Shown: piece after piece, positions 1 to 5,117 of the stretch
Numbering within the stretch: the stretch's first letter is position 1
Layout: the number at the start of each line of letters is the position of its first letter
Origin: CAZTZY01 sp964617765
Lineage (GTDB): Bacteria; Pseudomonadota; Gammaproteobacteria; Pseudomonadales; DT-91
Length of the DNA stretch: 6,529 nucleotides
Direction: 5' to 3'
NCBI GenBank assembly: GCA_964617765.1
Contig: CAZTZY010000123.1
Location: forward strand, 1 to 6,529
The notes under the pieces: generated by a model
Databases searched by the model: none
The model's input: the letters and a program-made list of their open reading frames with translations, nothing else
Told to the model about the DNA's origin: nothing
Program-made: the position numbers and the translations under genes

Positions 1-60
1 GCCTTACAAAATCTTGATGTGCTTTTTGCCATTGACAGGGCTGGTCTGGTTGGAGGATAA
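1..60 (+). pseudogene. dxs: Interrupted dxs fragment (1-deoxy-D-xylulose-5-phosphate synthase), 5' part outside window
   Basis: Frame 1 reads ALQNLDVLFAIDRAGLVGG and then TAA at 58-60. From memory of the family, this matches the pyrimidine-binding region of DXS, where Pseudomonas has QNLDVLFAIDRAGLVG and E. coli has LPVLFAIDRAGIVG; the Arg of AIDRAG contributes to glyceraldehyde-3-phosphate binding. DXS makes the first committed intermediate of the MEP isoprenoid pathway. In intact enzymes the segment continues with D-G-x-T-H, which includes a catalytic His, and then about 190 more residues. Here none of that follows, and I see no continuation in any frame elsewhere in the window. The gene is therefore cut about two thirds of the way through and should be inactive unless the frame is restored elsewhere. 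Only 19 codons are visible, so how far the homology extends to the left is unknown. Because dxs is usually essential, an intact copy is expected elsewhere. Confidence 0.7.
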
Positions 61-63
61 GTA

Positions 64-77
64 GGGTCAGAGTAAAC
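64..77. repeat. GGGTCAGAGTAAAC motif, possible end of a REP/IS200-like transposase element
   Basis: Four bases after the stop codon that ends the dxs fragment, the sequence reads GGGTCAGAGTAAAC. I recall closely similar GGGGTCAGAGTAAA sequences recurring in many proteobacterial genomes near Y1 (IS200-like, REP-associated) transposase genes. This is recollection, not a search result. Its position at the exact point where dxs homology stops fits an insertion or recombination junction. No transposase gene is visible in the window, so at most this is a remnant or a non-autonomous end. Confidence 0.35.
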
Positions 78-106
78 TTCTAACGTCTTTAATATATTGC
101 TACCTG

Positions 107-144
107 AGCGCAGCCGAAGGGCAGCAGCTTGCCCTCGCTGCGCT
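107..144. repeat. GC-rich hairpin (REP-like), possible terminator of the CBS gene
   Basis: An 8-bp outer stem pairs AGCGCAGC (107-114) with GCTGCGCT (137-144). After an internal loop (CGA opposite C), a 6-bp inner stem pairs AGGGCA (118-123) with TGCCCT (130-135) around a 6-base loop. The left arm lies in CCTGAGCGCAGCCGAAGGGC, which resembles the dispersed CCTGAGCGAAGTCGAAGG type of repeat found in many proteobacteria (recollection). It starts 10 bases beyond the stop codon of the minus-strand CBS gene, so it could end that transcript, but no U-run follows on that strand. It could equally be a REP-type element. Confidence 0.6.
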
Positions 145-154
145 ATAAATAAAC

Positions 155-595
155 TCAGCGAATTTCCCCGCGAATATATTGTTCCAGCTGGCTGATCATG
201 GTTTTTTGGTCAGCGATGATGTTTTTAACCAGATCGCCAATCGATATCATGCCAATCAGAGTGTCGTTTTCCATGACGGGTAAATGGCGCATATGTTTAT
301 CGGTCATCAGCTCCATGCAGTGTTCCAGGCTTTGGGTCGGATTAACGCAAATAACATTGGCTGTCATGATTTCCCGGATCTCGGTAGCCTGCGATGAACG
401 CCCCAATAGTGCAACCTTGCGTGCATAATCGCGTTCACTCACTATGCCTACCAGTTTGTCGTTTTCCATAACGAGCAAAGCACCGATGCCTTTTTCAGCC
501 ATTAATTTAAGGGCATCAATAATCATGGTGCCTGGTTGAACGCTATAAATATGGTCTTCTGGTTTGGATCGCAGGATATCTCTTACATTTTTCAC
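155..595 (-). CDS. Tandem CBS-domain protein
   Basis: This is a 146-residue protein made almost entirely of a CBS pair (Bateman module), roughly residues 15-65 and 78-128. The two halves repeat one pattern: MENDKLVGIVSERDYARK (43-60) and MENDTLIGMISIGDLVK (108-124). Each follows a helix ending in a predicted ligand-facing turn (KGIGALLV and KHMRHLPV). A short amphipathic C-terminal helix (ISQLEQYIRGEIR) ends it. CBS pairs generally bind adenine nucleotides such as AMP, ATP or SAM and regulate a partner. There is no fused effector domain or membrane segment, so this is a free-standing cytoplasmic sensor with unknown ligand and partner. The start is GTG at 595, with GGGGAAG just upstream as a weak ribosome site and no in-frame ATG further up. 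The gene is monocistronic: hairpin 107-144 follows it and the palindromic repeat at 735-827 lies upstream. Confidence 0.9.
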   Translation of the reverse strand: MKNVRDILRSKPEDHIYSVQPGTMIIDALKLMAEKGIGALLVMENDKLVGIVSERDYARKVALLGRSSQATEIREIMTANVICVNPTQSLEHCMELMTDKHMRHLPVMENDTLIGMISIGDLVKNIIADQKTMISQLEQYIRGEIR

Positions 596-734
596 GATGG
601 CTTCCCCGTTTATTCTGTAGGTGATTATGAGGTATTTAAGAGTCTATATTGTTATAGCTTACATTCTTTTGGCCGACTTTTACAAATACCCCTTATGAAT
701 TTAAGGTTTTTATTCTGGGACGTTCAGGAATAAC

Positions 735-827
735 TGTCATTTCGAACCTTTCACACCTTCAGGACAGGCTCCGTGAGAAATATATCACCTTGACTTGAAA
801 AGATTCTTCACGGTGTTCAGAATGACA
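735..827. repeat. 93-bp imperfect palindromic repeat element (MITE/REP-like)
   Basis: The ends are TGTCATTTCGAAC (735-747) and GTTCAGAATGACA (815-827), inverted copies matching at 11 of 13 positions. A second nested inverted pair is CCGTGA (771-776) and TCACGG (808-813), followed inward by GAAATATATC and GATTCTT. Read on the minus strand it begins TGTCATTCTGAACACCGTG, the style of the dispersed TGTCATTCTGAGC...GAATCT palindromes seen in many bacterial genomes (recollection). No ORF is associated with it. It lies 33 bases past the stop codon of the minus-strand DUF695-like gene and 139 bases upstream of the CBS gene, so its RNA form could also end the upstream operon. The rest of 596-860 is AT-rich and I see no gene or strong promoter in it. 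Confidence 0.65.
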
Positions 828-860
828 AAAAGGCGATATTTAGAGCTTCTTTAGGTCAAT

Positions 861-1343
861 TCAGGATTTTTCATTAGGCATTTTGTAATCGGGCGTTTTG
901 TTGAGCATATTGAAGTGCCATTCTGCCTTGTACCAGCCATCATCTTGCTCCAATGTAAAATCAAAAGGTCGAGGGTGGCTTTCATGGTTAATGATTCCTA
1001 GCAGATAATCGTTGGCTAGTTCCGGTTGATGTACGCGCCAGATCAGTTCGCGATAGCCATTTTTTGTAACGCTGGCCAAAAACACGGCATTACCGTTAGA
1101 CTGCAAGGCATTGCCCAGTGGTTCTTCAAATTTACGCAAGACTTCATGTTCGGATTTTATGGGCATTTTTTCTTCATTGATATCGGTGCACACAATAATC
1201 AGCGACAAATGCCACGGGAATATGGCCTTGTGATCAAAATTTTTCAGTGCGCTATTGATGGTCGCCATACCGACCTGGTTATTCTGGCTGAATTCAATAA
1301 TGGCGTAATCTTCTTTGGGCAGGGTGATATTCAGTGTAGACAT
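861..1343 (-). CDS. DUF695-like protein of unknown function
   Basis: This is a soluble 160-residue protein with no signal peptide or membrane segment. The pattern FPWHLSLIIVCTDI (42-55), a Met-Pro and a helix EVLRKFEEPLGNAL (67-80), then AVFLASVTKNGYRELIWRVHQPE (86-108), RPFDFTLEQDDGWYKAEW (125-142) fits my memory of DUF695. In that family a strand with 'G-x-RE' is followed by a C-terminal 'RPF/Y-x-x-x-x-x-D-x-x-W' segment. The family has no established activity and I see no catalytic residues I would commit to. The start is ATG at 1343; the sequence in front of it (AAAAAAACGGCCAAC) has no clear ribosome site. It is the last gene of the minus-strand unit, 36 bases after the membrane protein gene, and the palindromic repeat at 735-827 follows. 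The family label is tentative; that it is a real gene is well supported. Confidence 0.72.
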   Translation of the reverse strand: MSTLNITLPKEDYAIIEFSQNNQVGMATINSALKNFDHKAIFPWHLSLIIVCTDINEEKMPIKSEHEVLRKFEEPLGNALQSNGNAVFLASVTKNGYRELIWRVHQPELANDYLLGIINHESHPRPFDFTLEQDDGWYKAEWHFNMLNKTPDYKMPNEKS

Positions 1344-1379
1344 GTTGGCCGTTTTTTTAATAGGAAGCTAAGACAAGGG

Positions 1380-1841
1380 TTATTTTAAGCGATAAATCAC
1401 TTTGCGGAAATACAGCATATTTTTACCGACAGACCATGCCAGCATGATATTGGCCGACATTAAAAACAATAAGTACGGTGAATAAATAAAAGCGTTCACT
1501 TGCAAATGAAAGAGCGTTGCTGTGAGGGCGGATGATAAAAAGGCGACGACGATAAACATACCGATCAGGTGAATGATGCCGTTGACGATCTCTTCACCTA
1601 AATTGTTCACCTTTATAAAAGTGGCAATAATTTTGTGTTTTAAAAAATAACCCTTGAACCAGTGTTTTAAAATAATGTTGTAAAAAGTATGTTCTACATT
1701 GGGTTTGATCAGGGTTTTAAAAAAAGCACCGATGATAGTGATAAAGACAATCGCTAAAGTACCGGCTAAAGCACTGAATGCATACATGCCATCACTGGTC
1801 GTCATTAACCAGTGCAGGCATTTTTGTAGTTCAACCGGCAT
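1380..1841 (-). CDS. Small three-helix membrane protein, function unknown
   Basis: This is a 153-residue protein with three predicted membrane helices at about residues 20-41, 86-111 and 118-138. Between the first and second lies a long basic stretch rich in Lys, His and aromatic residues (42-80: TLIKPNVEHTF and KHWFKGYFLKHK). That charge, and the basic C-terminus RKVIYRLK, place both segments in the cytoplasm if the usual positive-inside rule holds; the even number of crossings between them agrees. I recognise no family. Its ATG shares one base with the preceding SRPBCC stop (TAATG), and an AGGAG ribosome site (plus-strand 1853-1857, 11 bases before the ATG) lies inside the upstream gene. 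The two are therefore very likely translationally coupled and may act together, for example as a membrane anchor with a soluble lipid-binding partner. That pairing is inference. Confidence 0.8.
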   Translation of the reverse strand: MPVELQKCLHWLMTTSDGMYAFSALAGTLAIVFITIIGAFFKTLIKPNVEHTFYNIILKHWFKGYFLKHKIIATFIKVNNLGEEIVNGIIHLIGMFIVVAFLSSALTATLFHLQVNAFIYSPYLLFLMSANIMLAWSVGKNMLYFRKVIYRLK

Positions 1842-2278
1842 TATTTAAAATGCTCCTGCAGCGCATTAGCCACACTGTTGAAGCCATTGAGCATATCTTT
1901 GCCAAACAAGCCGACAACCAGAGGTGTTAGTAGACCCTGGAAGGCATCCCAGGTCTGGTAGGTGCATTGTTTATCATTAAGGGCGATAAGTTTTTGGTCG
2001 CGGCGTGCAATCAATAGTGCCGGATGAATCATGGTCATTCCCCACGACAGGGTTTCATCGATCTCGGCACATTTAACCACTTCAGTGCTGATACGATCGC
2101 CGCGAATGGGCATGCGCACATGTAACTTTACGTGCGCACCCGGAACAGGGTGGCCATCAACCTGATAGGTAAAGGGATTCCAGTTGGGATAATTTTTTAA
2201 ATCACAGAGAAAATCCCATACTTCCTGGATGGGTGCATTGATGGTGACCTTGTCGGAGTAAATCGTGTTTCTAAACAT
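1841..2278 (-). CDS. SRPBCC (polyketide cyclase/START-fold) family protein
   Basis: This is a 145-residue single-domain protein of the START/Bet v 1-like helix-grip fold. The N-terminal signature is INAPIQEVWDFLCDLKNYPNWNPF (13-36): strand, then the helix pair with W-D-F-L...Y-P-x-W-N-P-F. A central set of strands follows (HVKLHVRMPIRG, LSWGMTM), and the final long helix is DMLNGFNSVANALQEHF (128-144). Such domains enclose a hydrophobic cavity and bind or act on lipids, polyketides or other apolar ligands, or serve as stress-related binding proteins. The ligand cannot be read from this sequence. No signal peptide, so cytoplasmic. The start ATG at 2278 has a GAGG ribosome site (plus-strand 2287-2290, spacing 8). 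It heads the three-gene minus-strand unit with the membrane and DUF695-like genes, and is divergent from arfB across 84 bases. Confidence 0.88.
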   Translation of the reverse strand: MFRNTIYSDKVTINAPIQEVWDFLCDLKNYPNWNPFTYQVDGHPVPGAHVKLHVRMPIRGDRISTEVVKCAEIDETLSWGMTMIHPALLIARRDQKLIALNDKQCTYQTWDAFQGLLTPLVVGLFGKDMLNGFNSVANALQEHFK

Positions 2279-2310
2279 GCATCAAGCCTCTGTTTTATGA
2301 AGGTATCATT

Positions 2311-2319
2311 TGTTATGGT
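2311..2319 (+). promoter_or_regulatory. Candidate extended -10 promoter for the arfB operon
   Basis: TGTTATGGT has the TGn spacing of an extended -10 element, with the hexamer TATGGT matching TATAAT at four of six positions. It would give a start near 2326 and a leader of roughly 37 bases before the TTG start of arfB. The -35 region is poor (TGTTTT at 2291-2296 with a 17-base spacer). The opposing promoter of the SRPBCC operon must lie in the same short gap, but I see no convincing hexamers for it. Confidence 0.3.
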
Positions 2320-2362
2320 AGCTTTATTCTTTATTTAAGCCAATGCCCAAAGGTTGTCTGGA

Positions 2363-2779
2363 TTGTTACAAATTACCCCCGATATTTATTTGCCGGCCGA
2401 GGAAATCGAATTAACCGCGATTCGCGCCCAGGGTGCGGGCGGGCAAAATGTGAACAAGGTGTCTTCGGCGATCCATTTGCGTTTTGATATACAGGCATCT
2501 TCCTTGGCCGATGATATCAAGGAACGCTTGTTAAGCCTGAGTGACAGCCGTATCACTGCTGATGGTATTGTGATTATCAAGGCGCAAAAGTTTCGTACCC
2601 AGCAGAAAAATCGGGATGATGCCCTTGAGCGTTTGGGCGAATTGATACTTCCGGTGACGAAAGTGAGAAAGTTGCGTAAAGCCACCAAGCCCAGCAAAAG
2701 TTCGCAGCAAAAACGCCTGGCAAGCAAAACCTTGCGCGGCAATATTAAATCGTTAAGAAAAACATCCCATGACGAATAA
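2363..2779 (+). CDS. arfB: Alternative ribosome-rescue factor B / peptidyl-tRNA hydrolase ArfB (YaeJ)
   Basis: ArfB releases the nascent chain from ribosomes stalled without a stop codon: its C-terminal tail enters the empty mRNA channel while the GGQ loop hydrolyses peptidyl-tRNA. The catalytic motif sits in RAQGAGGQNVNKVSSAIHLR, with GGQ at residues 26-28, the numbering of E. coli YaeJ. The usual Gln-His after GGQ is Gln-Asn here. The domain continues through LSDSRITADGIVIIKAQKFRTQQKNRDDALERL. The Lys/Arg-rich tail needed for rescue is intact (KVRKLRKATKPSKSS to the end), which separates it from full-length release factors. I choose TTG at 2363 (138 residues): AAAGG at 2349-2353 lies 9 bases upstream, and the resulting N-terminus MLQITPDI aligns with family members. 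The in-frame TTG at 2354 directly abuts that AAAGG. It is first in an operon with the VF530-type gene and ppiC. Confidence 0.93.
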   Translation: MLQITPDIYLPAEEIELTAIRAQGAGGQNVNKVSSAIHLRFDIQASSLADDIKERLLSLSDSRITADGIVIIKAQKFRTQQKNRDDALERLGELILPVTKVRKLRKATKPSKSSQQKRLASKTLRGNIKSLRKTSHDE

Positions 2780-3050
2780 CCAAGAGTCTGACAATAAAGA
2801 TAGCGTGAAACCGCAACCGAATAATCCTTTGCATGGTATTACGCTGGAAAAAATTATTCTGGAGCTGGTAGAGCATTACGATTGGGAGGGTCTTTATGCC
2901 CGTATCAAACTCAATTGTTTCAAGACTGAACCCAGTGTGAAATCCACTCTGAAGTTTCTGCGCAAAACGCCGTGGGCACGAACGAAAGTGGAAGAGTTAT
3001 ATCTCGTTCTGCAAAAAAGTCCGTGGAAAAACCCTGAAGGTGACAATTAA
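2769..3050 (+). CDS. VF530/DUF2132 family DNA-binding-type protein
   Basis: This is a 93-residue protein whose core (about 18-80) closely follows the VF530 family. The anchor segments are NNPLHGITLEKIILELVEHY (18-37), W39, RIKLNCF (45-51) and PSVKSTLKFLRKTPWARTKVE (55-75). The family is named after a Vibrio fischeri protein with a solved helical structure and carries a DNA-binding annotation based largely on structure, so the biochemical role is open. The first 17 residues are polar, low in complexity and probably disordered. The start ATG overlaps the end of arfB by 11 bases in another frame, and only a weak purine tract (AAGAAAAA) precedes it. Translation therefore probably depends on coupling to arfB. 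ppiC follows after 2 bases. Confidence 0.9.
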   Translation: MTNNQESDNKDSVKPQPNNPLHGITLEKIILELVEHYDWEGLYARIKLNCFKTEPSVKSTLKFLRKTPWARTKVEELYLVLQKSPWKNPEGDN

Positions 3051-3052
3051 AA

Positions 3053-3331
3053 ATGGCCACTGCCTGCGCGCGACACATTTTGGTGAAAACGTTAGATGAA
3101 GCTGAAAAGCTGAAAAAAGAATTAGAAAAAGGCGCTGATTTTGACCAGCTGGCAAAAAAATATTCCTTGTGCAGTTCGGCAAAAAAAGGCGGTAATCTTG
3201 GTGAGTTCCGGCAAGGACAAATGGCCAGGCCGTTTGATGATGTAGTATTTAAAAAGCCGGTATTAACACTGCATGGCCCGGTAAAAACAAAGTTTGGTTA
3301 TCACCTGATTGAAACCATTTATCGCAACTAG
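3053..3331 (+). CDS. ppiC: Peptidyl-prolyl cis-trans isomerase, parvulin type (PpiC)
   Basis: This 92-residue single-domain parvulin catalyses cis-trans isomerisation of X-Pro bonds. It is nearly the same length as E. coli PpiC (93) and collinear with it. Visible features: H8 in ARHILVKT; GADFDQLAKKYSLCSS (27-42) with the active-site-region C40; the signature GGNLGEFRQGQMARPFDDVVF (46-66) supplying M57 and F61 of the proline pocket; and TKFGYHLIET (79-88) with F81 and H84. The two histidines and the cysteine are those expected for the active centre. There is no signal peptide or membrane anchor, so it is cytoplasmic, unlike SurA or PpiD. AAGGTGA at 3037-3043, inside the end of the preceding gene, is a good ribosome site 9 bases before ATG. 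It is the last gene of the arfB operon and converges on the sulfotransferase gene with an 18-base gap; I see no clear terminator there. Confidence 0.95.
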   Translation: MATACARHILVKTLDEAEKLKKELEKGADFDQLAKKYSLCSSAKKGGNLGEFRQGQMARPFDDVVFKKPVLTLHGPVKTKFGYHLIETIYRN

Positions 3332-3349
3332 TATCGAAACTGGTTTGTG

Positions 3350-4918
3350 CTAACGCCAATCCTTGACGATTTCCATCAGCGGCTGTAACTCTTCTGAAAA
3401 ACGTTCCCAACGGGCAATCGAAGAAGTGTAAATGGGCTTGCGTACCTGGGCGATACTGGCGGTGTTCACTTTGCGCTGGTTATCCTGAAAGTTCAGGCAG
3501 CTGTCTTCCCATTCCAGGCCAATAAAATCCAGCAGTTTTCGTGTTTCCGTTTCGAGATCCCGCGCCACGTTTTCGTATTGCACGGTGTAAATACTGTTGG
3601 CGGGTAAAACACTTTCCCAATATTGCATTATCTTCCGATAACGCACGTAATAACGGCCCAGTTCATCCAGTTGCGAAGTGAAATCGACCGACTCGGTAAA
3701 ATTGCGGCTGTAACAGGATAAACACACATCCATAGGGTCGCGTAATAAATGGATAATTTTGGCATTTGGCAATATCAGTTTAATCAGGCCAAGATATAAA
3801 AAATTGTTCGGTGTTTTATTGCTGATATATCGAATAGTGGTATCTGGTGCCAGTGCCTGGATTTTTTTGCTGTACGCTTCTCCCAGTATTTTGAAGTCAC
3901 GGTCTTGCAGTTTTTTTGGATAAAACAGTGGTGCAGGGGCAGAAAATTCATCCATGACTGCTGATAATGATTTAATTTCTCCGGCGCCGTGCACTAAAGA
4001 GTGTGATGATAAAATCTGTTCCACCAGCGTAGTGCCAGAGCGCGGCATACCAATAATGAATATGGCCGATGTATCCTCTGCGCCAAGGCCCACAAACCTG
4101 TTGATGAATTCAGGTGTAAAAGTATTATAAATGGCGAGGTGATTATTGATCTCTGCCTGTTCATTATAGGGATGCGCCTGGCTGTATAAATCATTGCCTT
4201 TTTTGTAGGCAGTGAATGCGGCAGGATAATTGCCGATATCTTCGTAGGCTTTTCCCAGGATAAAACCGAGTTGCGATTGGGCTTCTGCCGAAAATCGGTG
4301 GCTGTGTTTTTGCAGTGATTCGAGCAAGGTGAGGTGGATATCATCGGTTGTGTAGGTTTTTAATGCGCAAAGATTAAAATGGGCATCGATACAATCCGGC
4401 TTGCGTTTGATAGCTTCATTAAAACAGCGTCGGGCTTCTTCCAAATTGCCTTGTTCGGCATAAAGATTGCCCATGTTATTCAGCGACATTACATGGGTAG
4501 TATCCAGCTTGCTGGCCAGTGTGTAACAAATAATCGCATCTTCGTTATTTTTATTGCTGGCATAGGCAAGGCCAAGATTGTAAAACGCAGTGGCATCGTC
4601 AGGCATCATTGATGTTGCATTTTGCCCGGCCAGAATGGCTTTATCGAGCTGGTTGTTAATACGGAATATTTCACCCAGGTTACGATGGTAAATGCCAACA
4701 TCGCCATTAAGGCGAATAGCTTTAGCTATCAGCTGAATCGCCAAGGGGGTTTTGCCGCATTTGAAGGCAATCAATCCCAGACCGTGCAAGGCGCCATGAT
4801 GTTTTGGATACTGGTTGAGCAGTTGCTGGAAAATAGGCTCGGCTTCAACCAGTTGATTGTTCTCCAGTAACCGGTTGGCTTTAATAAAGGCTTCTTTTGC
4901 AGGGTGGGTATTGTTCAT
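3350..4918 (-). CDS. TPR-repeat sulfotransferase family protein
   Basis: The protein has 522 residues from ATG 4918. An N-terminal array of about five TPR units comes first (roughly 7-176, 34 residues each, e.g. AFYNLGLAYASNKNNEDAI and SLNNMGNLYAEQGNLEEA), then one or two degenerate units to about 246. A PAPS-dependent sulfotransferase domain follows (about 282-511). The 5'-phosphosulfate loop is FIIGMPRSGTTLVEQILSSH (287-306). The 3'-phosphate site is IIHLLRDPMDVCLSCYSRNF (388-407), with R393 and S401. The late motif VNTASIAQVRKPIYTSSIARW (484-504) is typical of this bacterial family. It should move sulfate from PAPS to an acceptor chosen partly by the TPR region; the acceptor is unknown. 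No signal peptide is seen. The open frame extends 34 residues further, to ATG 5020, but that stretch is not TPR-like and contains the probable promoter, so I prefer 4918. Neither start has a clear ribosome site. It is a single-gene unit. Confidence 0.9.
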   Translation of the reverse strand: MNNTHPAKEAFIKANRLLENNQLVEAEPIFQQLLNQYPKHHGALHGLGLIAFKCGKTPLAIQLIAKAIRLNGDVGIYHRNLGEIFRINNQLDKAILAGQNATSMMPDDATAFYNLGLAYASNKNNEDAIICYTLASKLDTTHVMSLNNMGNLYAEQGNLEEARRCFNEAIKRKPDCIDAHFNLCALKTYTTDDIHLTLLESLQKHSHRFSAEAQSQLGFILGKAYEDIGNYPAAFTAYKKGNDLYSQAHPYNEQAEINNHLAIYNTFTPEFINRFVGLGAEDTSAIFIIGMPRSGTTLVEQILSSHSLVHGAGEIKSLSAVMDEFSAPAPLFYPKKLQDRDFKILGEAYSKKIQALAPDTTIRYISNKTPNNFLYLGLIKLILPNAKIIHLLRDPMDVCLSCYSRNFTESVDFTSQLDELGRYYVRYRKIMQYWESVLPANSIYTVQYENVARDLETETRKLLDFIGLEWEDSCLNFQDNQRKVNTASIAQVRKPIYTSSIARWERFSEELQPLMEIVKDWR

Positions 4919-4946
4919 GAAAAATGAGTTCAGCCAGAGATGCCGT

Positions 4947-4975
4947 ATTATAACTGCATGCATGCGCTTTAAAAA
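4947..4975 (-). promoter_or_regulatory. Probable sigma-70 promoter of the TPR-sulfotransferase gene
   Basis: Read on the minus strand, a perfect TATAAT (-10, plus positions 4947-4952) stands 17 bases downstream of TTTTTA (-35, 4970-4975, a weak match). The spacer contains the palindrome GCATGCATGC. Transcription would begin near 4940, giving a leader of about 21 bases to the ATG at 4918. Upstream ATGs at 5020 and 4963 would then lie outside the transcript, which is the main argument for the shorter protein. Confidence 0.5.
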
Positions 4976-5117
4976 ACAGCTATCTTGCAGGCCTTCACGC
5001 GGGAGTGCTTTATGCGCCATGCAATCTGTGTATTCTGTAACTTGTAACTTGCAGTAATGTCTATAAAACTCCCTGTATATATCTTCGGTTTATTGATCTT
5101 AATGAATGAAATAACGC

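Noticed and set aside
198..428. Open frame on the plus strand opposite the CBS gene
   Set aside because: It is wholly antisense to a well-supported CBS-pair protein and its translation resembles no family.
536..733. 65-codon plus-strand open frame over the CBS gene start and the AT-rich gap
   Set aside because: It overlaps a recognised gene on the other strand, has no ribosome site, and its translation is not protein-like.
1026..1388. 120-codon plus-strand open frame opposite the DUF695-like gene
   Set aside because: It is a mirror of the coding strand; the minus-strand gene has operon context and family-like motifs, this one has neither.
2343..2365. ATG at 2343 and in-frame TTG at 2354 as starts for arfB
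   Set aside because: The ATG is in another frame, and TTG 2354 directly abuts the AAAGG, leaving no spacing; TTG 2363 fits both the ribosome site and the family alignment.
2386..2742. 118-codon minus-strand open frame opposite arfB
   Set aside because: It is entirely antisense to arfB, whose GGQ motif and length are unambiguous.
3312..3346. AAACCA...TGGTTT inverted pair between the convergent ppiC and sulfotransferase genes as a two-way terminator
   Set aside because: It is only 6 bp with a 23-base loop and no U-runs, and lies partly inside ppiC; too weak to call.
3994..4344. 116-codon minus-strand open frame inside the sulfotransferase gene
   Set aside because: It is an alternative frame within a clear TPR-sulfotransferase coding region.
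4379..5057. Plus-strand open frames opposite the TPR region (4379-4612, 4622-4870, 4857-5057)
   Set aside because: They are antisense shadows with no family resemblance or ribosome sites.
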